Of a DNA stretch of 15,640 nucleotides, positions 1 to 6,407 are shown in pieces; position 1 is the first letter of the stretch, and every line of letters begins with the position of its first letter. The stretch lies in the NCBI GenBank assembly GCA_036393295.1, contig DASWHF010000017.1, positions 1 to 15,640 on the forward strand, read 5' to 3'. The DNA comes from DASWHF01 sp036393295 (lineage in GTDB: Bacteria > Pseudomonadota > Gammaproteobacteria > Acidiferrobacterales > UBA6901). The notes under the pieces are model-generated. The model made no database searches. It was given only the letters and a program-made list of their open reading frames with translations, and was not told where the DNA came from. Made by a program: the position numbers and the translations under genes.

Positions 1-144
1 GTCGCTAGAATATCAACGATATCTAATATTAGTGGACAGCGATGAATCGGGTGACGGCGGGCGTCCCTGCCCCAGTTTCCCTGACCCCGTTCCGCGTCGA
101 CCATCCAGGTTCCGCGCGGACCTTAAGGCCCGTACTCGAAGTCG
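1..144. other. Window edge without a recognisable gene
   Basis: I see no convincing coding region here. The first 31 bases are AT-rich against a GC-rich background. They hold two small palindromic units, an ATATC/GATAT inverted repeat at 10-22 and the perfect palindrome TAATATTA at 24-31. The rest is ordinary GC-rich sequence downstream of the small minus-strand gene. A short plus-strand reading frame through this area has no ribosome binding site and a composition that does not look coding. Confidence 0.4.
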
Positions 145-333
145 TTACTTGGCCGCGAAGGCCTCGCCGGTCGCCGCCAACAGGGTCTGCATGAACTCAT
201 CGGGATGCGCACGCCAATAGGCCTCGTCAGCCGGGGCGGGAGCGGCGGGAGAATGCGGAGTTTTCGGCAGGGCGCGATCGGTTTGGGAGTCATCCAATCC
301 AAGATCGACGTCAGGCAGTACATTCCGTGGCAT
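145..333 (-). CDS. Small hypothetical protein, 62 aa
   Basis: I do not recognise this protein. It is 62 residues, acidic and soluble, with no signal peptide or membrane segment. It has a Pro/Ala-rich middle (SPAAPAPAD) and a more ordered C-terminal half (AYWRAHPDEFMQTLLAATG). The ATG at 333 is preceded by GGAGAA with about six bases of spacing, which argues for a real gene. It lies 196 bp downstream of cusA. A terminator-like hairpin (441-487) and a promoter-like sequence (391-418) lie between them, so it may be transcribed on its own rather than as the last gene of the cus operon. No role in metal handling can be read from the sequence, as it has no Cys and only two His. A shadow frame is possible but less likely given the ribosome binding site. 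Confidence 0.55.
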   Translation of the reverse strand: MPRNVLPDVDLGLDDSQTDRALPKTPHSPAAPAPADEAYWRAHPDEFMQTLLAATGEAFAAK

Positions 334-390
334 GGCAGTTCTCCGTGTTGGGATTCAAAGTGCGCCGCATCATTTCGCGGCGGTCGTATA

Positions 391-418
391 ACCTTAGTCC
401 ATGTCGGGCTTTCTTCAA
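391..418 (-). promoter_or_regulatory. Possible sigma-70 promoter of the 62-aa gene
   Basis: On the minus strand, TTGAAG (418-413) is separated by 16 bases from TAAGGT (396-391). An overlapping TTATAC lies at 391-386. Transcription would start near 384, about 50 bases before the ATG of the small gene. The match to consensus is only moderate. Its position just after a possible terminator is the main support. Confidence 0.25.
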
Positions 419-440
419 GCCGGATGCCGGCATTCCGGTG

Positions 441-487
441 AAAAAAGTGGCCGGACAGGATCGGTGGCCGAAACGGCCGGACCGATC
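441..487 (-). terminator. Possible terminator after cusA
   Basis: A stem of 459-470 against 474-487, with an AAA loop and a two-base GG bulge, lies about 43 bases past the cusA stop codon. On the minus strand a run of six T follows at 446-441, but 12 bases separate it from the base of this stem. An alternative pairing using the CGGCC just before the T run would place a hairpin next to it. The structure is strong, but its form as an intrinsic terminator is not clean. Confidence 0.4.
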
Positions 488-529
488 GGCCAACCCGGCC
501 GGGGCAACATACTCATGCCGGAATCGGGG

Positions 530-3500
530 TCACTGCGAGCGCTCGGCGCGCCCTGCCGGAGCGAGACCGCGGCGTCTCCACACCAGATAGGCCGCCGGGA
601 TCATCACCAACGTGAGCACCGCCACGCTCAGCATGCCGCCGACCATGGGCGCGGCAATGCGCTGCATCGGCTCCGAGCCGGTGCCCTGGCTGAACAGGAT
701 CGGCAGCAGCGCGGCGATGATGGCGACCTTGGTCATGGTGACCGGCCGCACGCGCAGCAGCGCGCCGTCGACAATGGCCGCATGCAAATCGGCGGGCGTC
801 AGCGATTTGCGGTCGCCCTGGCGCCGGGCCAGGGCATGGTCCAGATAGGTCAGCATGACCACGCCGATCTCCGCCGCCACGCCGCCGAGCGCGATGAAGC
901 CGACGCCAGCCGCCACCGACAGCCGATAGTCGAGCCAGTACATCAGCCAGACGCCGCCGGCGAAGGCCAGCGGCAGGGTGACGAGGATGATCAGCACCTC
1001 GGCGGCGTTGCGGAAGTTGATGTAGAGCAGGAACACGATGATGGCCAGCGTCAGCGGGATGACTGCTGTCAGCCGTGCGGTCGCGCGCTCCAGGTACTCG
1101 AACTGGCCGGTCCAGCTCAGCGCGTAACCCGGCGGCAGCTGGAGCCGGGTCTCGATGGCGCGGCGCGCGTCGCTCACGTAGGCGCCGAGATCGCGGCCGC
1201 TGATGTCGATCGCGACCCAGGCGCTGAGCCGCGCGTTCTCGCTCTTGATCATGTCCGGCCCATCGGCGATGCGCACCCGCGCCACCTCGCCGAGCGCGAC
1301 GCGCGCGCCGCTTTCGGTGAACAACGGCAGCTCACGCAGCCGTTCCACCGAATCGCGCAGCGCCGGCGGGTAGCGCAGGTTCACCGGATAACGCTCGCGC
1401 CCCTCGATGGTCTCGGTGATGTTCATGCCGCCGACCGCGGTGCCGATCAACTCGTTGACATCCATGACATTGAGCCCGAAGCGCGCCGCCGCGCGCCGGT
1501 CGACGTCGACGTCGACGTAACGCGCGCCGGTGGCGCGTTCGGCCAGCACCGAGGCGGTGCCGGGGACCTCGCGCACGATGCGCTCGATATCGCGGCCGAT
1601 CGCCTCCAGTCCCGCCAGGTCCGGCCCGCTCAGCTTGATGCCGACCGGCGTGCGCACGCCGGTCGAGAGCATGTCGATGCGCGTCTTGATCGGCATCACG
1701 AACACGTCCGGCAGCCCGGGCATGCGCACCGCGGCGCGCAGCTCGTCCATAAGCTTGTCGGTGGTCATGCCGGGCCGCCATTCGCGTTTGTCCTTGAGCT
1801 GGATGGTGGTCTCGAACATCGACAACGGCGCCGGATCGGTGGCGGTGTCGGCGCGCCCGGCCTTGCCGAACACGCTCTTCACCTCGGGGAAGGACTTGAT
1901 GATGCGATCGGTCTGTTGCAGGAGCTGCTGCGCCTTGCCGGACGCGAGCCCGGGCAGGGTCTGCGGCATGTACAGGAGATCGCCCTCGTCCATGTCGGGC
2001 ATGAACTCGGTGCCGAGCTGCCTGAGCGGGATGAGCGTCAGCAGCACGATCGCCAGGCCGATCCACAGCGTCGCCCGGGGGTGGTGCAGCACCAGCCCGA
2101 GCAGCGGGCGGTAGCCGCGCATCAGCGCGCGGTTCAACGGGTTGTCGGTCTCGGCGCGCAGCCGTCCGCGGATGAAATAGCCCATCAGCACCGGTACCAG
2201 CGTCACCGACAGGCCGGCGGCCGCCGCCATGGCGTAGGTCTTGGTGTAGGCGAGCGGCGCGAACAGACGGCCCTCCTGGGCCTCGAGGGTGAACACCGGC
2301 AGAAAGCTGACGGTGATGATCAGAAGCGAAAAGAACAGCGCCGGCCCGACCTCGAGGCAGGCGCGCTCGATCACTGCCCAGCGCTCGCCGGGTCCGGGGT
2401 GTTCGCGTTCCAGGTGCTTGTGGACGTTCTCGATCATGACGATAGCGGCATCGACCATTGCGCCGATGGCGATGGCGATGCCGCCGAGCGACATAATGTT
2501 GGCGTTGATGCCCTGGACGTGCATGACGATGAAGGCGGTGAGGATGCCGACCGGCAGCATCACCACCGCCACCAGCGCCGAGCGCAGGTGGAACAGAAAG
2601 GCGAAACAGACCAGCGCGACGACGATGAATTCCTCGACCAAGGTCCGGGTCAGCGTGCCGACGGCGCGCTGAATCAGCGCCGAGCGGTCGTAGGTCGTGA
2701 CGATCTCGACGCCCTCCGGCAGGCTGGCGGCGAGGCCGGCCAGCTTGCGTTTGACGGCGTCGATGGTGGTCAGGGCGTTCTCGCCGTAGCGCAATACCAC
2801 GATGCCGCCGGCGACCTCGCCCTCGCCGTCGAGCTCGGCGATGCCGCGGCGCAGCTCCGGCCCCAAGCGGATGTCGGCGATCTGCTCGAGCAGGATCGGC
2901 TGGCCGGTCGGACCGATGCCCAGCGCCACCGCGCGCAGGTCGGCCTCGCCCTTGAGATAGCCGCGCAGCCGGACCATGTACTCGGCCTCGGCCAGCTCGA
3001 TCACCGAGCCGCCGGTCTCGCCGTTCGCGTCCTGGATGGCTTTGCGCACCTGGGCGAGGTTGAGGCGGTAGGCGCGCATCCGGGTCGGATCGACCACCAC
3101 CTGGTATTGCCGCACCATGCCGCCCACCGAGGCGACCTCGGCGACCCCCGGCACGCCGCGCAGCTCGAACTTCAGGAACCAGTCCTGCAGGCTGCGGAGT
3201 GCAGCGAGATCGTGGCGGCCGCCGCGATCGACCAGCGCGTATTCGTAGATCCAACCGACACCGGTCGCATCCGGGCCGAGCGCCGGCGTGGCGCCGGCCG
3301 GCAGCCGCGGCGCCACCTGGCTGAGATACTCGAGCACCCGCGAACGTGCCCAGTAGATGTCGGTGCCGTCCTCGAAAATGATGTAGACGAAGGAATCGCC
3401 GAACATCGAGAAACCGCGCACCGTGACCGCGCCCGGCACCGACAGCATCGCGGTGGTGAGCGGATAGGTGACCTGGTCCTCGACCACCTGCGGCGCCTGG

Positions 3501-3664
3501 CCGGGGTAGCTGGTTTTGATGATGACCTGCACGTCGGACAGATCGGGGATCGCGTCGAGCGGCGTCTGGCGCAGCGAATAAATGCCGATCGCCGTAATCA
3601 GCACGGTCGTGATCAGCACCAGCACGCGGTTGCCGATCGACCAGCGGATGAGGGCAGTGATCAT
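530..3664 (-). CDS. cusA: Cu(I)/Ag(I) efflux RND transporter, inner-membrane pump CusA
   Basis: A 1044-residue proton-driven pump of the heavy-metal (HME) branch of the RND family. It moves Cu(I)/Ag(I) out of the periplasm or cytoplasm. It starts MITALIRWSIGNR, has the usual two periplasmic halves, and is about the length of E. coli CusA. The three Met of the CusA metal site are present by my alignment from memory: M566 (LLYMP), M616 (LSMFE) and M665 (IDMLS). Met-relay positions M391, M403 and M1000 are also kept. The proton-relay acids are D405 (GAMVDAAIVMIEN) and E932 (GVAAEIGVVML). The relay Lys of E. coli (K984, RPKAMT) aligns with V975, and a Lys instead sits four residues on (RPVTMTK, K979). 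The ATG at 3664 has AGGAA nine bases upstream. It is separated from cusB by 82 bp holding a strong hairpin. Cu/Ag specificity is inferred from the Met residues. Confidence 0.95.
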   Translation of the reverse strand: MITALIRWSIGNRVLVLITTVLITAIGIYSLRQTPLDAIPDLSDVQVIIKTSYPGQAPQVVEDQVTYPLTTAMLSVPGAVTVRGFSMFGDSFVYIIFEDGTDIYWARSRVLEYLSQVAPRLPAGATPALGPDATGVGWIYEYALVDRGGRHDLAALRSLQDWFLKFELRGVPGVAEVASVGGMVRQYQVVVDPTRMRAYRLNLAQVRKAIQDANGETGGSVIELAEAEYMVRLRGYLKGEADLRAVALGIGPTGQPILLEQIADIRLGPELRRGIAELDGEGEVAGGIVVLRYGENALTTIDAVKRKLAGLAASLPEGVEIVTTYDRSALIQRAVGTLTRTLVEEFIVVALVCFAFLFHLRSALVAVVMLPVGILTAFIVMHVQGINANIMSLGGIAIAIGAMVDAAIVMIENVHKHLEREHPGPGERWAVIERACLEVGPALFFSLLIITVSFLPVFTLEAQEGRLFAPLAYTKTYAMAAAAGLSVTLVPVLMGYFIRGRLRAETDNPLNRALMRGYRPLLGLVLHHPRATLWIGLAIVLLTLIPLRQLGTEFMPDMDEGDLLYMPQTLPGLASGKAQQLLQQTDRIIKSFPEVKSVFGKAGRADTATDPAPLSMFETTIQLKDKREWRPGMTTDKLMDELRAAVRMPGLPDVFVMPIKTRIDMLSTGVRTPVGIKLSGPDLAGLEAIGRDIERIVREVPGTASVLAERATGARYVDVDVDRRAAARFGLNVMDVNELIGTAVGGMNITETIEGRERYPVNLRYPPALRDSVERLRELPLFTESGARVALGEVARVRIADGPDMIKSENARLSAWVAIDISGRDLGAYVSDARRAIETRLQLPPGYALSWTGQFEYLERATARLTAVIPLTLAIIVFLLYINFRNAAEVLIILVTLPLAFAGGVWLMYWLDYRLSVAAGVGFIALGGVAAEIGVVMLTYLDHALARRQGDRKSLTPADLHAAIVDGALLRVRPVTMTKVAIIAALLPILFSQGTGSEPMQRIAAPMVGGMLSVAVLTLVMIPAAYLVWRRRGLAPAGRAERSQ

Positions 3665-3682
3665 GGGGCGAAGTTCCTATTC

Positions 3683-3710
3683 CCCCTCTCCCGCGTCAGC
3701 GGGAGAGGGG
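3683..3710. repeat. REP-like palindromic hairpin between cusB and cusA
   Basis: A perfect 12-bp inverted repeat, CCCCTCTCCCGC / GCGGGAGAGGGG, with a four-base loop (GTCA). It is followed by GAAGGGGTGAGGGGG. From memory, this kind of sequence is dispersed through many proteobacterial intergenic regions. It lies inside the operon, just upstream of the cusA ribosome binding site. A smaller hairpin, CCAAC-GAAA-GTTGG, lies next to it at 3727-3740. It could stabilise the upstream mRNA or lower cusA expression relative to cusB. Confidence 0.7.
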
Positions 3711-3746
3711 AAGGGGTGAGGGGGAGCCAACGAAAGTTGGCGACGA

Positions 3747-4613
3747 TCATGGCGCCTCCGGGGCCGGCGGAGTGGCCAGGCGCTCGAAGGCGGCGCGCAG
3801 GTTCGCCTCCGAGTCGATCAGGAACTGGCCGGACACGACGACCTGCTCGCCCTGGGTGAGGCCGCCGAGGATCTCGGTCCACTCGCCGAGCTCGCGGCCG
3901 GTGCGCACCGCCACCGGCTCGAAGCGGCCGCCCGCGCGGGCGCGGATCACCACGCTGCGCGTGCCGGTGCGGATCACCGCCTCGCGCGGCACGGCCAGCA
4001 CCGGCTTGTCGGCGGCCCGGGCGCGGATCGTCACCTTGGCGCTCATGCTCGGTTTGAGGGCCGTGTCCGGCCTGGTCACGCGCAGTGTGACGCGCCAGGA
4101 GCGGGCGCCGACGTCGAGGTCCGGCTCGACGCGGACGACCGTCGCGGCATAGCCCTGGCCGGGCAGCGCATCGGGTCGGACCTCGGCCGTCAGCCCGGGA
4201 CGCAGCCAGTCCGCGTCGCGGTCGAAGACGTCGACCACCACCCGGGTTCCGCCGCCGGCGCCGCGCATCAGGAAGCCGTCGGCGCGGAGCTCGCGCTCCA
4301 GCGCGCGCGGCTCGACGTTCACGGTGCGCACGCCGAGGTTGTTGATGACCTCCGGGCGGATGGTGACGCCGGTGTCCGAGCCGCCGTCGTCCGCATAGAC
4401 CGGCACCAGGTCCATGTCCATGAACGGCGACTTGCCGGGCTTGTCGCTGCGATAGCCCGGCACCATCGGGTCGTGCCAGTAGAGCACCCGGCGTTCGCCG
4501 GCGGGGCCCGCCGCATCCGGCGCCGCCGGCCGCAGCCACAGCCAGGCCAGGGTGGCAACGACGATGGTGGCGCCGACGAGCGCGGCGACGATGATCCAGT
4601 GCTTGCGCGTCAT
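3747..4613 (-). CDS. cusB: CusB-like periplasmic adaptor lacking the lipoyl and alpha-hairpin domains
   Basis: A 288-residue membrane-fusion protein. CusB normally bridges pump and outer-membrane channel and hands Cu(I)/Ag(I) to CusA. Visible parts in order are an N-terminal membrane anchor (about 7-28), a heavy-metal binding domain (about 45-73; HDPM and FMDMDLVP with M50, M65 and M67 matching the E. coli CusB Met ligands), then beta-barrel and membrane-proximal domains ending QFLIDSEANLRAAFERL. E. coli CusB is about 407 residues. Here the first barrel strand (RELRADGFL, to about 115) runs through RGAGGG directly into the later barrel strand RVVVDVFDRDADW (from about 124). The two lipoyl halves and the helical hairpin are therefore absent, with no frameshift. 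The start overlaps the cusC stop by four bases (ATGA), with GGAGAG eight bases upstream. It could be a working minimal adaptor or a decayed gene; the clean domain edges favour the former. Confidence 0.88.
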   Translation of the reverse strand: MTRKHWIIVAALVGATIVVATLAWLWLRPAAPDAAGPAGERRVLYWHDPMVPGYRSDKPGKSPFMDMDLVPVYADDGGSDTGVTIRPEVINNLGVRTVNVEPRALERELRADGFLMRGAGGGTRVVVDVFDRDADWLRPGLTAEVRPDALPGQGYAATVVRVEPDLDVGARSWRVTLRVTRPDTALKPSMSAKVTIRARAADKPVLAVPREAVIRTGTRSVVIRARAGGRFEPVAVRTGRELGEWTEILGGLTQGEQVVVSGQFLIDSEANLRAAFERLATPPAPEAP

Positions 4614-5845
4614 GGTTGCGACTCTCCGGTGAAGTACAGCAGTTGGGCGCGGCTCTTGGCCAGCTCGGTCTCGAGGCGCCGGGCTTCGAGGCGGGTCTCG
4701 ATCTCCTGGATGCGCGCCTCGCGCAGCTCGGCCTGATCGCGCGCGAAGCCGGCGACCGTGACCTCGGCGGCGCGGCGCGCATCCGGCAGGATGTCGCGCG
4801 CGTAGATGCGCAACCGCGCGGCGAGGGCGTCGTGCGCGGCGCGCGCGGCGCGGAACTCGGCCTCGAGCTCGCGCTTCAGGTCCTCGGCCGCCAGGCGCGC
4901 GCCGTCCTCGTTGATGCGCTTCTCCGCGACACGCCGGTCCTGGCGTTTGCCGGGCGCGATCGGCAGGTCCATCGTGACCATGGCCGAGACCAGGTCCGGG
5001 CGTTCCCGGCGCGCGCCGTAGGACAGCTCGGCCATGAAGCCGGGCTTGTATTCCTGGCGGGCGAGATCGACGTCGACGCGCGCGGCGTTGAGCTCGGCGC
5101 CGGCGGCGCGCAGGGCGGGGTGGTGGGCGGCATCGAAGCCTTCGGGCACGGCCGGGAGCTCGGGCAGGGCATCGGGCAGCGGATCGTCGGCGGCCGCGCC
5201 GATCCAGCGCGCCAGCCGCGCGCGCTGCCGGGCGATGTCGGCGATGAGCACCTGCTCGCGGTCGGCCAGGCGCGCGACCGCCTGGCGTTCCATCAGAACC
5301 TCCTGCAGCCGCGCGACGCCGGCGCGGTAGCGGCCCTCGGCGGCGCGCGCAGCGGCGGCGCGCAACGGCTGGAGCGCGCGCACGGTCTCGAGCGCGCGTT
5401 CGAGGTAGTAGAGCTCCAACCAGACCTCGCGCAGCTCGCGCTGCAGGCGTCGCGCCTCGAGCGCGAGGCGCGCGTCCTCGGCATTGAGCTCGGCGCGCGC
5501 CCGTTCGCCGCGCAGGTCGAGTGTGTCGCCCGGCGGAAACTGCTGGCGCAGCCCGACCATGAGCATGGTCATGTCTTCGTCATTCAGACTCAAGCTGTCG
5601 GCCGGCAGATTGAGCGCGCCGAGCGTGAGCTGCGGGTCGGGCAGGCGCCGGGCGTATTCCACGCGCTCGGCCGCGGCCGCGACGTTGCGGCGGTGGTGCG
5701 CGTACCAGGGCGCGTGCGTGAGCGCCAGGTGCTCGGCACGATCGAGAGTCAGCAGCTCGGCGGCGCGCGCGCCGGGCGGGGCGGCGAGCGCCACGCCGAG
5801 CAGCGCGGCCGCAATGGCTTGAACGACAACGGAACGGAACGGCAT
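4610..5845 (-). CDS. cusC: TolC-family outer-membrane channel of the Cus efflux system
   Basis: A 411-residue outer-membrane efflux protein of the TolC/CzcC-CusC family that would form the exit duct for the CusA pump. It has a cleavable signal peptide (hydrophobic about 8-22, likely cut after GARA at 28) and no lipobox cysteine, so it is not a lipoprotein. The rest shows two long, Ala/Arg/Glu-rich heptad stretches (about 115-215 and 300-405) typical of the TolC helical barrel. Shorter segments after each N-terminal part (about 73-105 and 270-296) are likely outer-membrane strands. I chose the ATG at 5845 because GGGAG lies six bases upstream and the signal peptide begins there. An ATG 18 codons earlier would add a Pro-rich stretch before the signal peptide. 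It overlaps cusB by four bases. Its ribosome binding site lies in one arm of an inverted repeat. Confidence 0.9.
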   Translation of the reverse strand: MPFRSVVVQAIAAALLGVALAAPPGARAAELLTLDRAEHLALTHAPWYAHHRRNVAAAAERVEYARRLPDPQLTLGALNLPADSLSLNDEDMTMLMVGLRQQFPPGDTLDLRGERARAELNAEDARLALEARRLQRELREVWLELYYLERALETVRALQPLRAAAARAAEGRYRAGVARLQEVLMERQAVARLADREQVLIADIARQRARLARWIGAAADDPLPDALPELPAVPEGFDAAHHPALRAAGAELNAARVDVDLARQEYKPGFMAELSYGARRERPDLVSAMVTMDLPIAPGKRQDRRVAEKRINEDGARLAAEDLKRELEAEFRAARAAHDALAARLRIYARDILPDARRAAEVTVAGFARDQAELREARIQEIETRLEARRLETELAKSRAQLLYFTGESQP

Positions 5846-5848
5846 AAA

Positions 5849-5915
5849 CCTCTCCCGGAGACAGGACAACGGCGGAATCGGCGCCCGCGGCGGCGCCACC
5901 GTGCAGCGGGAGAGG
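5849..5915 (-). promoter_or_regulatory. Nested inverted repeat that may mask the cusC ribosome binding site
   Basis: In the minus-strand mRNA, CCTCTCCCG (5915-5907) begins three bases after the stop codon of the upstream small gene. It is the exact complement of CGGGAGAGG (5857-5849), which contains the cusC ribosome binding site. Between the arms, GGCGCC (5897-5892) and GGCGCC (5885-5880) form a six-base-pair inner hairpin. A ribosome finishing the upstream gene would cover the first arm and free the second. The arms share 9-12 bases with the hairpin between cusB and cusA. Confidence 0.4.
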
Positions 5916-5918
5916 CGG

Positions 5919-6323
5919 CTAAATCAGCAGACGGCGGTTCAGGACGATGAGGGGCGGTCGCGGCAGCGCGTCGGCGGTGGAGTAATAAGGGGCGTGGCGC
6001 GCCGTCGCCGGGGCGAGCGCCGCCGGCAGCGTGTGCAGCAGCATCGGCGCCGCCACCGGCGCGTCGACCGCCGCCATGCCCGGCATGCCGTCGTCGACCT
6101 TCTGGCAGTCGAGCTGCATCAGCGGTTCGCAGCCCGGCATGGCCGCGTGCGCGTGGTCGCCGGCCGCGGCGGCGTGCGGGCAGTCCGGCACCTGCGCCGG
6201 CGCCCGGCAGTCCGACGCGGCCATCACGCAGGGCGCGAGAAAGGCCAGCGACCACGCCAACCCGAGGCTGGCGATCACCCGCCGGCCGATGCCGCGACGT
6301 CGTTGTGCGAACCAGTGCAACAT
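5919..6323 (-). CDS. Small exported Cys/His/Met-rich protein, first gene of the cus operon
   Basis: A 134-residue protein I cannot assign to a named family. It has an Arg-rich start and a hydrophobic stretch (about 16-35), consistent with a signal peptide cut near AAS at 36-38. The middle of the mature part gathers possible metal ligands: C39, C48, H50, H57, H59, M62, C65, M69, C73, M80 and M83. The tail is Ala/Pro-rich and ends PRPPLIVLNRRLLI. Small exported proteins of this style often precede copper efflux genes, so copper binding in the periplasm is a reasonable inference. It lies 73 bp upstream of cusC on the same strand. The ATG at 6323 follows an in-frame stop nine bases upstream and has no clear ribosome binding site. 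A TAGACT six bases upstream could be a -10 box, which would give a nearly leaderless mRNA. Confidence 0.7.
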   Translation of the reverse strand: MLHWFAQRRRGIGRRVIASLGLAWSLAFLAPCVMAASDCRAPAQVPDCPHAAAAGDHAHAAMPGCEPLMQLDCQKVDDGMPGMAAVDAPVAAPMLLHTLPAALAPATARHAPYYSTADALPRPPLIVLNRRLLI

Positions 6324-6329
6324 CTTATT

Positions 6330-6357
6330 AGTCTAGCCGGTTTCGCCTCGGCGAACC
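6330..6357 (-). promoter_or_regulatory. Possible cus operon promoter and operator dyad
   Basis: On the minus strand, TAGACT (6335-6330) resembles a -10 box. Directly upstream lies an imperfect dyad, GGTTCGCC / GGCGAAACC (6357-6339), with a two-base centre and one extra A. No good -35 box is seen at normal spacing, which would fit an activator-dependent promoter. No regulator gene is present in the window, and I cannot match the dyad to a known CueR or CusR site. Confidence 0.25.
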
Positions 6358-6375
6358 ATTGACCGGCATCAAATT

Positions 6376-6400
6376 CGCCCCTGAAAGCGGGCCGGGGGCG
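6376..6400 (-). terminator. Weak possible terminator after algC
   Basis: On the minus strand, CGCCCC (6400-6395) pairs with GGGGCG (6381-6376) around a 13-base loop. It is followed by AATTT, eight bases past the algC stop codon. The stem is short and the T tract poor, so this may only slow polymerase. Confidence 0.3.
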
Positions 6401-6407
6401 GCAACGG

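Noticed and set aside
401..3859. Plus-strand open frame of 1152 codons opposite cusA
   Set aside because: It is the antisense shadow of cusA. Its product is a low-complexity Arg/His/Gln/Asp-rich string with no domain, and cusA on the other strand is an unmistakable full-length gene.
3661..4782. Alternative minus-strand frame through cusB that might hold the missing domains
   Set aside because: Its translation is Arg/Ala/Gly-rich shadow sequence with no lipoyl or hairpin features, so the missing domains are not hidden in another frame. The cusB frame itself is unbroken.
4616..5950. Plus-strand open frame of 444 codons opposite cusC
   Set aside because: Same explanation: it mirrors cusC, and the Ala/Arg/Gly-rich product shows no family motif.
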